Shown piece by piece: positions 1-6,430 of a stretch of 17,051 nt of DNA; position 1 is the first letter of the stretch, and each line of letters opens with the position of its first letter. The translations under genes and the position numbers were made by a program. The notes under the pieces were generated by a model that saw only the letters and a list, made by a program, of their open reading frames with translations, was not told the origin of the DNA and ran no database searches. The stretch comes from JBDIAR01 sp039812545 (GTDB taxonomy: Bacteria; Actinomycetota; Actinomycetes; Actinomycetales; Dermatophilaceae): NCBI GenBank assembly GCA_039812545.1, contig JBDIAR010000065.1, positions 1 to 17,051 on the forward strand. Direction: 5' to 3'.

Positions 1-42
1 GATCAGTCGGGGCGGATCAGTCAGGGCGGATCAGTCGGGGCT
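1..42. repeat. Three tandem copies of a 14-bp unit at the 3' end of the methyltransferase gene
   Basis: The unit gatcagtcggggcg is repeated at 1-14, 15-28 (one change, g to a) and 29-42 (last base differs). The third copy contains the stop codon and last residues of the minus-strand methyltransferase gene, so the array runs out of the gene into its downstream flank. The window edge cuts off any further copies. No spacer and no obvious hairpin are visible; function unknown. Confidence 0.85.
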
Positions 43-828
43 CACGGCGTCCCAGGCGATGGTGAGTTCGCCGAGGCGCCAGCGCGACGGTCCGTCGAGC
101 ACGCCGACCCCGGCATCGGCGACCCCTTGCGCCATCGCCGCGAAGCGTTGGCGGGCCCCGAAAGATCCCATCGCGGCCGCCTTGGCCCATTCGACGTCGA
201 GCAGTCGCAGCACGTCGTGGATCCGTTCCCCCGGAACATTGCGATGGATCAGGACCTTCGGCAGGCGTTCGGCGATCTGCGAGGGGTATGCCAGGGCGCG
301 CAGCCGCCAGGACAAGGTGAGACTGGTCGGGCCCGCCGGTTCGATCGCGACCCAGCTCGCCAGTCGACCGAGTTCGTCGCAGGTGCCGTCGACGAAGAGC
401 CCGTCCGGTGCCAGCCGGTCCGCGACGACCGCCCAGTAGCGCGGCACATCCGGGGCGGGGTACTGCCGGAGCACGTTGAAGGCCCGCACCAGCTGGACCT
501 GGCCGGAGACCGGGATCTCGAAGCCGCCATGGGCGAACCGCAGCCCCGGCCGGGCGTGCGGTTGGGCGGCGGCGACCCGATCCGGGTCGATCTCGATTCC
601 GACCACGTTCACGTCGGGACGGACCCGGACCAGGCGGGTCCACAACTCGACGGTCGTCACCGGCGAGGCGCCGTAGCCCAGGTCGACGACCAACGGGGGG
701 CCGGCCGCCCGGCGCAGCCGCCAGGCCTGCGGGCCGGCCAGCCACCGGTCGACCCGGCGCAACCGGTTCGGGTTCGTCGTTCCCCGGGTCACCGCCCCCA
801 CGACGACACGTCTCGAGGGCGACTGCAC
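31..828 (-). CDS. Class I SAM-dependent methyltransferase-like protein (actinobacterial conserved family)
   Basis: A 265-residue protein with a Rossmann methyltransferase core. Motif I is LVVDLGYGA at about residues 46-54, followed by the acidic post-I strand VVGIEIDPDRV. The N-terminal signature RGTTxPNRLRRxDRW just ahead of motif I is, from memory, typical of a conserved actinobacterial family found next to gpmA and YbjN genes. The substrate is unknown. I chose the GTG at 828 because a -10-like TAGAGT lies exactly 7 nt upstream, giving a leaderless start; a GTG at 837 is also in frame but overlaps that hexamer. Neither start has a good Shine-Dalgarno sequence. The gene is divergent from the YbjN gene. 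In mycobacteria mshA sits at this place beside the YbjN gene; no mshA is present here. The family is clear; the substrate and exact start are not. Confidence 0.8.
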   Translation of the reverse strand: MQSPSRRVVVGAVTRGTTNPNRLRRVDRWLAGPQAWRLRRAAGPPLVVDLGYGASPVTTVELWTRLVRVRPDVNVVGIEIDPDRVAAAQPHARPGLRFAHGGFEIPVSGQVQLVRAFNVLRQYPAPDVPRYWAVVADRLAPDGLFVDGTCDELGRLASWVAIEPAGPTSLTLSWRLRALAYPSQIAERLPKVLIHRNVPGERIHDVLRLLDVEWAKAAAMGSFGARQRFAAMAQGVADAGVGVLDGPSRWRLGELTIAWDAVSPD

Positions 829-835
829 GATGCCC

Positions 836-841
836 ACTCTA
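836..841 (-). promoter_or_regulatory. Putative -10 element (TAGAGT) for a leaderless methyltransferase mRNA
   Basis: Read on the minus strand, TAGAGT fits TANNNT and is followed by 7 nt and then GTG. That spacing is the usual actinobacterial leaderless layout. No convincing -35 hexamer is seen. Confidence 0.4.
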
Positions 842-881
842 GGGCGCTGCGCCGCGCGCGGCGGTGCGGCAGCATGGGGTC

Positions 882-1526
882 ATGACCACCGAGAACCCGC
901 CCGCGACGACCCCCGACCCCGCGGCCGCCGGACCGTCGGCCGACCTGCCGACCGACCTGCCGACCGAGCCGGGTCACCGGTACGCCGTCGAGCAACTCCT
1001 GGCATACGTGGCGGACGCCGCGGTGGACTGGGACCGGGGCAGGCGGCCCGACGAGTATGTCGTCTCGCTGCCGGGCGACCGCAAACTCAAGACCGTCGTC
1101 TCCCTGGTCATCGGCCCGAGCGTCACCTCGATCGTGGCCTTCGTCATCCGCAAACCCGACGAGAACCATGCGGCGTTCTACCGGTACCTGCTGCTCCGGA
1201 ATCTCAAACTGCCGGGCATCGCGTACGGGTTGGACAAACTCGGCGATGTCTACGTCACCGGCTCGGTGCCCACCCGAGCGGTCGACCAGGCATACCTGGA
1301 TCAGATCTTCGGCGTCGTCCTGGAGGCGGCCGACAGCCCGTTCAACGACCTGCTCCTGCTGGGCTTCAAGACCGCGATGAAGCGGGAGTGGGACTGGCGG
1401 ATCCTGCGGGGGGAGTCGCTGGCCAATCTGGAGGCGTTCCGCGGGCAATTGGAGGGCGAACCGGCTGACGAAGGTCACTCGCAGAGCGCTCCTCAGACCC
1501 TTGGGCGCCAACCTACGGACGAGTAG
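882..1526 (+). CDS. YbjN-domain protein
   Basis: A 214-residue soluble protein. After a Pro/Ala/Asp-rich, probably disordered N-terminus (about residues 1-30, with a DLPT-DLPT repeat) comes a YbjN-like, type III secretion chaperone-like fold. It starts at YAVEQLLAYVAD and continues through the strand-rich LKTVVSLVIGPSVTSIVAFVIRKPDENHAAFYRYLLLRN stretch (abridged here as the core of the match) to the helical FNDLLLLGFKTAMKREWDWR. The position just upstream of gpmA matches the mycobacterial gene Rv0487, a conserved protein of unknown role. The ATG at 882 is preferred; a GTG at 864 is an in-frame alternative. No signal peptide or membrane segment. The last codons run into the gpmA promoter, and the stop codon TAG is part of its -10 hexamer. 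Function unknown; the family call rests on recall of homologues and synteny. Confidence 0.8.
   Translation: MTTENPPATTPDPAAAGPSADLPTDLPTEPGHRYAVEQLLAYVADAAVDWDRGRRPDEYVVSLPGDRKLKTVVSLVIGPSVTSIVAFVIRKPDENHAAFYRYLLLRNLKLPGIAYGLDKLGDVYVTGSVPTRAVDQAYLDQIFGVVLEAADSPFNDLLLLGFKTAMKREWDWRILRGESLANLEAFRGQLEGEPADEGHSQSAPQTLGRQPTDE
941..964 (+). repeat. Two tandem 12-bp units (cgacctgccgac) inside the YbjN gene
   Basis: Perfect duplication in frame, coding DLPT-DLPT in the disordered N-terminal tail. Likely slippage in low-complexity DNA. Confidence 0.8.
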
Positions 1527-1529
1527 GGT
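1501..1529 (+). promoter_or_regulatory. Putative gpmA promoter: TTGGGC, 17 bp, TAGGGT
   Basis: A -35-like TTGGGC at 1501-1506 and a -10-like TAGGGT at 1524-1529 are separated by 17 bp. The gpmA ATG follows after 7 nt, so the transcript would be leaderless. The -10 hexamer begins with the TAG stop codon of the upstream YbjN gene, so promoter and stop codon share bases. Inferred from spacing and consensus only. Confidence 0.5.
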
Positions 1530-1536
1530 TTCGGTC

Positions 1537-2283
1537 ATGACGTACACCTTGATCCTGCTCCGCCACGGCGAGAGCCAGTGGAATCAGAAGAATCTGTTCA
1601 CCGGGTGGGTCGACGTCGACCTGACCGACAAGGGCCGCGCCGAGGCCGTCAACGGTGGCAAGCTCATCAAGGAATCCGGGCTGCTCCCCGACGTGCTGCA
1701 CACCTCGCTGCAGCGCCGCGCCATCACCACCGCCAACCTGGCCCTCGACGCCGCCGACCGGCACTGGATCCCGGTGCGCCGTGACTGGCGACTCAACGAA
1801 CGCCACTACGGCGCGCTGCAGGGCAAAGACAAGAAGCAGACGATGGATCAGTACGGCGAGGAGCAGTTCATGCTGTGGCGCCGCTCCTACGACACCCCGC
1901 CGCCGCCGATCGACCCCGACGACGAGTACGCCCAGACCGGCGACCCCCGGTATGCCGAACTCGGCGACGGTGTGCCCCGGACCGAGTGCCTCAAGGACGT
2001 CGTCGCCCGTCTCGTGCCGTACTGGGAAGGGCCGATCCAGGACGACCTCAAGGCCGGCAAGGTCGTCCTCATCGCGGCCCACGGCAACTCGCTGCGCGCC
2101 CTGGTCAAGACCCTGGACGGCATCAGCGACGCCGACATCGCACAGCTGAACATCCCGACGGGCCAGCCGTTGGTCTACGAACTCGACGAGTCCTTCAAGC
2201 CGATCACCGCCGGTGGGCGCTACCTCGACCCGGTGGCCGCTGCGGAGGCGGCCCAGGCCGTCGCCAACCAGGGTAAGAAGTAG
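1537..2283 (+). CDS. gpmA: 2,3-bisphosphoglycerate-dependent phosphoglycerate mutase
   Basis: Interconverts 3- and 2-phosphoglycerate in cytosolic glycolysis and gluconeogenesis. The 248-residue product has the complete dPGM signature: LLRHGESQWN with catalytic His10, TGWVDVDLTDKG, TSLQRRAITTANLAL, RLNERHYGALQGKDK with general-acid Glu88, and AAHGNSLRALVKTLDG with the second active-site His182. The length is normal for the family. The ATG at 1537 is chosen over upstream in-frame TTG/GTG codons because the family begins MxYTLxLLRHGES and a leaderless-type -10 lies 7 nt before it. It follows the YbjN gene by 10 nt and converges on phoU, with a strong terminator between them. The order YbjN-gpmA-senX3-regX3 is the mycobacterial Rv0487-Rv0491 order. 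Confidence 0.97.
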   Translation: MTYTLILLRHGESQWNQKNLFTGWVDVDLTDKGRAEAVNGGKLIKESGLLPDVLHTSLQRRAITTANLALDAADRHWIPVRRDWRLNERHYGALQGKDKKQTMDQYGEEQFMLWRRSYDTPPPPIDPDDEYAQTGDPRYAELGDGVPRTECLKDVVARLVPYWEGPIQDDLKAGKVVLIAAHGNSLRALVKTLDGISDADIAQLNIPTGQPLVYELDESFKPITAGGRYLDPVAAAEAAQAVANQGKK

Positions 2284-2287
2284 CCCG

Positions 2288-2319
2288 ATGCCGGTGCCGG
2301 CATACCCCGGCACCGGCAT
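2288..2319 (+). terminator. Strong hairpin downstream of gpmA (13-bp stem, 6-nt loop)
   Basis: The arm atgccggtgccgg at 2288-2300 pairs perfectly with ccggcaccggcat at 2307-2319; the loop is catacc. It begins 5 nt after the gpmA stop. No U-tract follows, as is common in GC-rich actinobacteria. The right arm lies in the 16-bp tandem array, so alternative pairings with each later repeat are possible. Confidence 0.7.
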
Positions 2320-2362
2320 ACCCCGGCACCGGCATACCCCGGCACCGGCATACCCCGGCACG
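2299..2362. repeat. Four tandem copies of a 16-bp unit, each holding GGCATACC
   Basis: Units ggcataccccggcacc occupy 2299-2314, 2315-2330, 2331-2346 and 2347-2362; only the last base of the fourth copy differs. Each unit contains the heptamer GGCATAC that is over-represented across the whole window. The array lies between the convergent gpmA and phoU genes, partly inside the terminator hairpin. It lacks spacers, so it is not a CRISPR array. Confidence 0.95.
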
Positions 2363-2363
2363 G

Positions 2364-2394
2364 TCGGGGCGCCCGCCGCAACGGTGCGCCCCGA
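2364..2394. terminator. Second hairpin between the convergent gpmA and phoU genes
   Basis: tcggggcgc at 2364-2372 pairs with gcgccccga at 2386-2394: a 9-bp stem with a 13-nt loop. It ends 2 nt before the phoU stop codon, so it can act as the phoU terminator on the minus strand and as a backup for gpmA. Confidence 0.65.
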
Positions 2395-2396
2395 CG

Positions 2397-3098
2397 TCAG
2401 GACTGGTCGAGTCCTGCTTCGGCCGCCAGCTGCCGTTCCGGCGTCGAACCGGTCTCGTGCTGGAACTCCCCGGTGACCAGGTAGACGACGCGACGGGCGA
2501 TCGAGACCGCGTGGTCGGCGAAACGCTCGTAGTACCGGCCGAGCAGGGCGATGTCCACGACGGTCTCGCGGGGGAACCTGAACTCGTCGTTGATCGCCTG
2601 GCTGAACAGCGACCGGTGCAGTTCGTCCATCTGGTCGTCGTCCTGCTCCAGGGCGCGGGCCCCGTCGACGTCCTTGGCGGCGATGATCGATCCCGCCTTT
2701 GCGACGATGCTCTCCGCGACCGCGCCCATCTCGGTGAAGTGTCCGCGCAGCTGGGCCGGCACCGCGGACTGCGGATAGCGCATCCGGGCGACCTTGGCGA
2801 TGTGCCGGGACAGATCACCCATCCGCTCCAGGTCCGAACTCATCCGCAGCGCGGTCACGACGATCCGCAGGTCGGTCGCCACCGGCTGCTGGCGGGCCAG
2901 GACGTCGATGGAGAGCACCTCCAGCTGATCCCGGACGGCGTCGATCCGGTGGTCGGCCTCGATGACGCTCTCGGCCAGGTGGACGTCCGCATCCAGCAAC
3001 GCGGTGGTCGCCCGGGACATCGCGGACCCGGCCAGGCGCGTCATCTCGACCAACTGGTCGCTGATCCGGTCGAGTTCTTCATGGAAGACGTCACGCAT
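2397..3098 (-). CDS. phoU: Phosphate signalling regulator PhoU
   Basis: A negative regulator that links the Pst phosphate transporter to the SenX3-RegX3 (PhoR-PhoP) two-component system at the inner face of the membrane. The 233-residue product is all-helical with two PhoU repeats. The first starts MRDVFHEELDRISDQLVEMTRLAG and includes the metal-binding type ESVIEADHRIDAV; the second includes LEQDDDQMDELHRSLFSQ and ALLGRYYERFADHAVSIARRVVYLVTGE. The C-terminal tail after GEFQHETG is slightly longer than in 215-220-residue homologues. The ATG at 3098 has a clear Shine-Dalgarno sequence (aaggag, about 10 nt upstream). The gene is divergent from senX3, and PHO-box-like repeats in the shared upstream region suggest RegX3 control. 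Confidence 0.95.
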   Translation of the reverse strand: MRDVFHEELDRISDQLVEMTRLAGSAMSRATTALLDADVHLAESVIEADHRIDAVRDQLEVLSIDVLARQQPVATDLRIVVTALRMSSDLERMGDLSRHIAKVARMRYPQSAVPAQLRGHFTEMGAVAESIVAKAGSIIAAKDVDGARALEQDDDQMDELHRSLFSQAINDEFRFPRETVVDIALLGRYYERFADHAVSIARRVVYLVTGEFQHETGSTPERQLAAEAGLDQS

Positions 3099-3111
3099 GA
3101 TCGGGCGGCTC

Positions 3112-3133
3112 CTTCACCTGGTGTTCAGCGGCG
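3112..3133 (+). promoter_or_regulatory. PHO-box-like direct repeat (two adjacent 11-bp units)
   Basis: CTTCACCTGGT followed directly by GTTCAGCGGCG. Each matches about 9 of 11 positions of the PhoP direct-repeat unit known in Streptomyces (GKTCAYYYRSG). The site covers the phoU Shine-Dalgarno region, so binding here could affect the phoU leader. Predicted from sequence only. Confidence 0.5.
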
Positions 3134-3165
3134 GGCGGGTGTCCCGGCCGGCCGAGGATCCCACG

Positions 3166-3198
3166 CTCAGGTGAACGTATCCCGGCGCTGCGGTGAAC
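3166..3198 (-). promoter_or_regulatory. PHO-box-like element: GTTCACC repeats in 11-bp register
   Basis: Reading the minus strand from 3198, the units are GTTCACCGCAG, CGCCGGGATAC (degenerate) and GTTCACCTGAG, each 11 bp. The two good units are therefore exactly 22 bp (two helical turns) apart, as in three-unit PHO boxes of PhoP/RegX3. The site lies between phoU and senX3. It very probably mediates autoregulation of the system. Confidence 0.6.
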
Positions 3199-3258
3199 AT
3201 CCTAGGTCGCCCGGCCCCGTCGGGCCGTGAGCGGCGTCATCCACCGTACGCCGATGCG

Positions 3259-3264
3259 TACCCT
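3259..3264 (+). promoter_or_regulatory. Putative -10 element (TACCCT) for leaderless senX3 mRNA
   Basis: TACCCT fits TANNNT and is followed by 7 nt and GTG at 3272. This supports the GTG as the senX3 start. The -35 region is weak, as expected for an activator-dependent promoter. Confidence 0.4.
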
Positions 3265-3271
3265 GATCAGC

Positions 3272-4441
3272 GTGGATCTCAACGCGGCGGCGCTCGTGGC
3301 CGGCGGGGGCGTGCTCGCCGTCGCCGGTTTCGTGGCCGGCCGATGGTCGGCCCGCGGCGCCGGACGCGTCGATCCCGTTCCCGAGGCTCCGCCGGTGCCG
3401 TCCGGGGTCTCCGATGTGTTGGCCGTGCTCGGCACGGGGGCGATCGCGCTGGATTCGGCCGATCTGGTCGTCACCTGTTCGGCCGAGGCCGTGCGTCGGG
3501 GCTTGGTGCGGCGCGGCGAGTTGGTCCATCCCGAACTGCTGAGCCTGGTCCGCGAGGTGCGCCGCGACGGGCAGCCGCGCGCCGAGGAGTTCGACCTCGC
3601 CGTCGGCGGGGGAATCGGACAGGCCGCCGCCGCCAGCCCGGTGGGCGCGCGCGCCGCTCGACTCGGTGAGCACCACGTCCTGCTCATCGTCGAGGACCGG
3701 TCGCTGTCCAGGCGGGTGGACGAGACGAGGCGGGACTTCGTCGCCAATGTGTCCCACGAGCTGAAGACCCCCGTCGGTGGGATCTCGCTGTTGGCCGAGG
3801 CGGTCCTCGACGCCGGCGACGACCCGGAGACGGTGCGCCGGTTCGCGGCGCAGATGAAGAAGGAGGCCGACCGGCTGACCCGGTTGGTCCGCGACATCGT
3901 CGACTTGTCCCGGTTGCAGGGCCAGGACGTCCTGGCCTCCTCGACCGAGGTCGATCTCACCGAGGCCGCGGCGGTCGCCGTGGAGTACTCCCGCACCCTG
4001 GCCGAACAACGCCGGATCGAACTGCTCGCCATCGGGACGCCGCACGCGATGGTCACCGGCGACCGGGAACTCCTGATCACGGCGATTCGCAACCTGATCG
4101 GCAACGCCATCGCATACAGCGAGTCGGACACCCGGGTGACCGTGCGGACCCGCCCACTGGACAACGACGTCGAAGTCGCGGTCACCGACCAGGGCCGCGG
4201 CATCTCGGCCGCGGACCAGGAACGGATCTTCGAGCGGTTCTACCGGGTCGACGCGGCCCGGTCGCGGGCCACCGGCGGCACCGGCCTCGGCCTGTCCATC
4301 GTCAAACACATCTGCTCCCAGCACGGCGGCACGGTCACCGTGTGGAGCGCCGAAGGACGCGGTTCGACGTTCACGATCCGGCTGCCGGCGGCCACCGAGG
4401 AGACCATGGCCGTCGGTCCCACTGGAAGGGCACATCCATGA
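3272..4441 (+). CDS. senX3: Phosphate-responsive sensor histidine kinase SenX3/PhoR
   Basis: A membrane-bound kinase that phosphorylates RegX3 when phosphate is low. From the GTG at 3272 the 389-residue protein starts MDLNAAALVAGGG with one N-terminal membrane helix (about residues 6-24). A degenerate PAS-like region follows (about 45-145), then HisKA with RRDFVANVSHELKTPVGG (phosphoacceptor His162). The ATPase has N box NLIGNAIAY, G1 DQGRGIS, F box ERFYRVD and G2 GGTGLGLSIVKHI. Upstream in-frame starts at 3254 (ATG) and 3227 (GTG) exist. I prefer 3272 because it fits a leaderless promoter and starts right before the membrane helix. The stop codon overlaps the regX3 ATG (ATGA), so the two are translationally coupled. 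There is no HAMP domain and only one visible membrane helix; the PhoU partner lies opposite. Confidence 0.9.
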   Translation: MDLNAAALVAGGGVLAVAGFVAGRWSARGAGRVDPVPEAPPVPSGVSDVLAVLGTGAIALDSADLVVTCSAEAVRRGLVRRGELVHPELLSLVREVRRDGQPRAEEFDLAVGGGIGQAAAASPVGARAARLGEHHVLLIVEDRSLSRRVDETRRDFVANVSHELKTPVGGISLLAEAVLDAGDDPETVRRFAAQMKKEADRLTRLVRDIVDLSRLQGQDVLASSTEVDLTEAAAVAVEYSRTLAEQRRIELLAIGTPHAMVTGDRELLITAIRNLIGNAIAYSESDTRVTVRTRPLDNDVEVAVTDQGRGISAADQERIFERFYRVDAARSRATGGTGLGLSIVKHICSQHGGTVTVWSAEGRGSTFTIRLPAATEETMAVGPTGRAHP

Positions 4442-5133
4442 CGCACATCCTGCTCGTCGAGGACGAGGAGTCGTTTTCCGACCCGCTCTCGTACCTGCTG
4501 CGCAAGGAGGGGTACGAGGTCACCGTCGCCGACACCGGCCCCAAGGGGCTGGCCGAGTTCGAGAGTTCCGGTGCCGATCTGGTGCTCCTCGACCTCATGT
4601 TGCCGGGGTTGTCCGGGGTCGAGGTATGCCGTCAGTTGCGGGCCCAATCTTATGTGCCCATCATCATGTTGACCGCCAAGGACGGCGAGATCGACAAGGT
4701 GGTCGGGTTGGAACTGGGCGCCGACGACTACGTGACCAAGCCGTACTCCAGTAGGGAACTGCTGGCCCGGATCAAGGCGGTGCTGCGCCGGCTCGCCGAT
4801 ACCGAGGACCTCATGCCGCCGACCTTGGACGTCGGACCGGTGAGCATGGACGTCGAACGCCACGTCGTCAAGGTGCGTGGGGAGCCGGCCTCGCTGCCGC
4901 TGAAGGAGTTCGAACTGCTGGAGATGTTGTTGCGCAATGCCGGACGTGTGCTGACTCGTATGCAGCTCATCGACCGGGTCTGGGGCAGCGACTACGTCGG
5001 GGACACCAAGACGCTCGACGTTCACATCAAGCGGCTGCGCGCCAAGATCGAGACCGATCCGGCGGCGCCGACCCACATCGTGACCGTGCGGGGATTGGGC
5101 TACAAGTTCGAGGCGGACCGGGCCGGGAGCTGA
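4438..5133 (+). CDS. regX3: Phosphate response regulator RegX3/PhoP (OmpR family)
   Basis: A DNA-binding activator of phosphate-starvation genes. The 231-residue protein has a receiver domain with acidic pocket Glu8/Asp9, phosphorylation site Asp52 (LVLLDLMLPG), Thr79 (IIMLTAKD) and Lys101 (DDYVTKPYS). The C-terminal winged helix follows from about residue 130: LPLKEFELLEMLLRNAGRVL, IDRVWGSDY, TLDVHIKRLRAKIE, VRGLGYKFE. The ATG at 4438 overlaps the senX3 stop and has an SD (ggaaggg) inside the senX3 end; longer in-frame upstream sequence is senX3 in another frame. Its likely targets in the window are the GTTCACC repeats upstream of senX3 and phoU. It ends 19 bp from the convergent lipoprotein gene; no clear terminator hairpin is visible in that gap. 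Confidence 0.96.
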   Translation: MTHILLVEDEESFSDPLSYLLRKEGYEVTVADTGPKGLAEFESSGADLVLLDLMLPGLSGVEVCRQLRAQSYVPIIMLTAKDGEIDKVVGLELGADDYVTKPYSSRELLARIKAVLRRLADTEDLMPPTLDVGPVSMDVERHVVKVRGEPASLPLKEFELLEMLLRNAGRVLTRMQLIDRVWGSDYVGDTKTLDVHIKRLRAKIETDPAAPTHIVTVRGLGYKFEADRAGS

Positions 5134-5152
5134 GCGCCCCGGGAGTTGAGCG

Positions 5153-5665
5153 CTACGACCCCTTCGTCGGGGTCACCGTGGCATACGGGCCACCGGCGCG
5201 CGGCGGCAGGACCGGGGTGTTGACGAGTTTGGTGCCCGCGTCGGGGGTGGCGACCATGACGTCGATCATCGTCCCCGGGACGGCTCCGCCGGCGGCGATC
5301 TGCAGTCCGTTGAGCGGTTTGGCCTCGCCCGGGTCCAAGGACATGGTGACCGGCGTCTGCGACGTGGCGTTCTGGAGCGAGAACCCGACCTGGACCTTCT
5401 GGTTGGACTCGTTGACCAGCGCCCCCGTGATCATCGCGGGAGCGTCCTTGCTCTCCGAGACCACGACGAGGTTGCGCAGCGCCACCGCACCGAGGTCGGC
5501 GTTCACGCCATCACCCCCGGGGGCGATGACATCGGTCTGCAGCGGGGAGAAGATGGTGCACCCTGCCGTCAGCACGACGGGCGCGATCAGGGCGGCCGCG
5601 GCAGCGGGGACCGCGAAACGACGGGACGAGGACGAACCCGGGGTGTGCAGGCGCGCTGGAGTCAC
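5153..5665 (-). CDS. Secreted lipoprotein, LpqE-like by position
   Basis: A 170-residue protein with a lipoprotein signal: basic n-region (RR at residues 15-16), a hydrophobic Ala/Leu/Val stretch, and lipobox LTAGC with the lipidated Cys36. The mature part is Ser/Thr/Gly-rich and predicted all-beta (ALRNLVVVSES, ITGALVNESNQKVQVGFSLQN), like a small extracellular immunoglobulin-type domain. In Mycobacterium tuberculosis the lipoprotein gene lpqE is divergent from carD exactly as here, so I infer orthology from position and architecture; the function is unknown. The start is GTG at 5665, 6 nt after a TACGCT -10-like hexamer and without a Shine-Dalgarno sequence. This suggests a leaderless message. 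Confidence 0.8.
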   Translation of the reverse strand: MTPARLHTPGSSSSRRFAVPAAAAALIAPVVLTAGCTIFSPLQTDVIAPGGDGVNADLGAVALRNLVVVSESKDAPAMITGALVNESNQKVQVGFSLQNATSQTPVTMSLDPGEAKPLNGLQIAAGGAVPGTMIDVMVATPDAGTKLVNTPVLPPRAGGPYATVTPTKGS

Positions 5666-5671
5666 CTGACC

Positions 5672-5677
5672 AGCGTA
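5672..5677 (-). promoter_or_regulatory. Putative -10 element (TACGCT) for the leaderless lipoprotein mRNA
   Basis: On the minus strand TACGCT is followed by 6 nt and the GTG start. No strong -35 hexamer at 17 bp. Confidence 0.45.
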
Positions 5678-5900
5678 CCGGCCGACCCGGCTGCAGGTGC
5701 GGGCTCGGATCGGGCGGGGCTGCGGCCTTCGCCGGGCGGGCCGCCCAGATCGCTCAAAGGCTGCCGGTGCGGGCTCCTCCGGTGGGCGATGCGACGCCTC
5801 GCCATCGGCGGCGCTCCGGCCCAGGCCCTGACACGGCCCGCCGACAACGCTCTGACCTGCGCAGATGCGCGACCGCCCGGTCCGCGAATCGTGACCGCCG

Positions 5901-5909
5901 TGTTATCAT
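5901..5909 (+). promoter_or_regulatory. carD promoter, extended -10 TGTTATCAT
   Basis: TATCAT at 5904-5909 matches TATAAT at four to five positions and is preceded by TGT, an extended -10. It is the most AT-rich spot in the neighbourhood. The leader would be about 20 nt and carries the Shine-Dalgarno sequence aagggg before the carD ATG. Confidence 0.6.
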
Positions 5910-5935
5910 TGTTTCCGCGAAAGGGGCTACACCAT

Positions 5936-6418
5936 ATGGTTTTCAAGGTCGGCGAAACGGTTGTCTACCCCCATCACGGGGCCGCACTCATCGAGGAGAT
6001 CAACACCCGGACGATCAAGGGAGTCGACAAGCTCTACCTCAAGCTCAAGGTCGCCCAGGGTGACCTGACGATCGAGGTGCCCGCGGAGAACTGCGACCTG
6101 GTCGGCGTGCGCGACGTGGTGGGCAAGGAGGGCCTGGACCGAGTCTTCGAAGTCCTTCGCACCCCGTACAACGAGGAGCCGACCAACTGGTCGCGCCGCT
6201 ACAAGGCCAACCTCGAAAAGCTCGCCTCCGGTGACGTGATCAAGGTCGCCGAGGTCGTGCGCGACCTGTGGCGTCGGGACAAGGACCGTGGGCTGTCGGC
6301 GGGCGAGAAGCGGATGCTCGCCAAGGCCCGTCAGATCCTGGTCTCCGAGTTGGCCCTGGCCGAGAAGACCAACGAGGAGAAGGCCGAGTCCATCCTCGAC
6401 GAGGTTCTCGCCTCCTGA
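5936..6418 (+). CDS. carD: RNA polymerase-binding transcription factor CarD
   Basis: Essential actinobacterial regulator that binds the RNA polymerase beta subunit and stabilises open complexes, especially at rRNA promoters. The 160-residue length equals that of known CarD. The N-terminal RNAP-interaction (Tudor-like) domain reads MVFKVGETVVYPHHGAALIE and continues to IEVPAENCDLVGVR. The C-terminal helical DNA-binding domain has WSRRYKANLEKLASGD, VAEVVRDLWRRDKDRGLSAGEKRML (basic patch and conserved Trp) and ALAEKTNEEKAE. The ATG at 5936 is fixed by homology and by the SD aagggg. It leads the carD-ispD-SDR-kinase-ispF operon; ispD begins 12 nt after its stop in the same frame. Confidence 0.97.
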   Translation: MVFKVGETVVYPHHGAALIEEINTRTIKGVDKLYLKLKVAQGDLTIEVPAENCDLVGVRDVVGKEGLDRVFEVLRTPYNEEPTNWSRRYKANLEKLASGDVIKVAEVVRDLWRRDKDRGLSAGEKRMLAKARQILVSELALAEKTNEEKAESILDEVLAS

Positions 6419-6430
6419 TCGGGGCTTGCC

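Larger units (their letters stand above)
5666..5935. other. Divergent intergenic region lipoprotein/carD (270 bp)
   Basis: It holds the lipoprotein promoter at its left end and the carD promoter near its right end. The middle part (about 5700-5880) is GC-rich and has no start codon with a ribosome site, no tRNA and no long inverted repeat that I can see. An in-frame extension of carD through it lacks any protein-family match and is not treated as coding. Confidence 0.6.

Noticed and set aside
31..828. The first gene as mshA, expected beside the YbjN gene in mycobacteria
   Set aside because: It has a methyltransferase motif I (VVDLGYGA), not the GT4 glycosyltransferase signature of MshA.
2299..2362. 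Array could be read as a short CRISPR
   Set aside because: The units are directly adjacent with no spacers, no cas genes are nearby, and the unit is only 16 bp.
5134..5152. Terminator hairpin between regX3 and the lipoprotein gene
   Set aside because: The gap is only 19 bp and I found only direct repeats of gagcgc and a short palindrome, not a convincing stem-loop.
5645..5935. In-frame upstream extension of carD by about 97 codons
   Set aside because: The extension resembles no protein, crosses the lipoprotein start and the carD promoter, and CarD has a fixed N-terminus MVFKVGETVVYPHHG.
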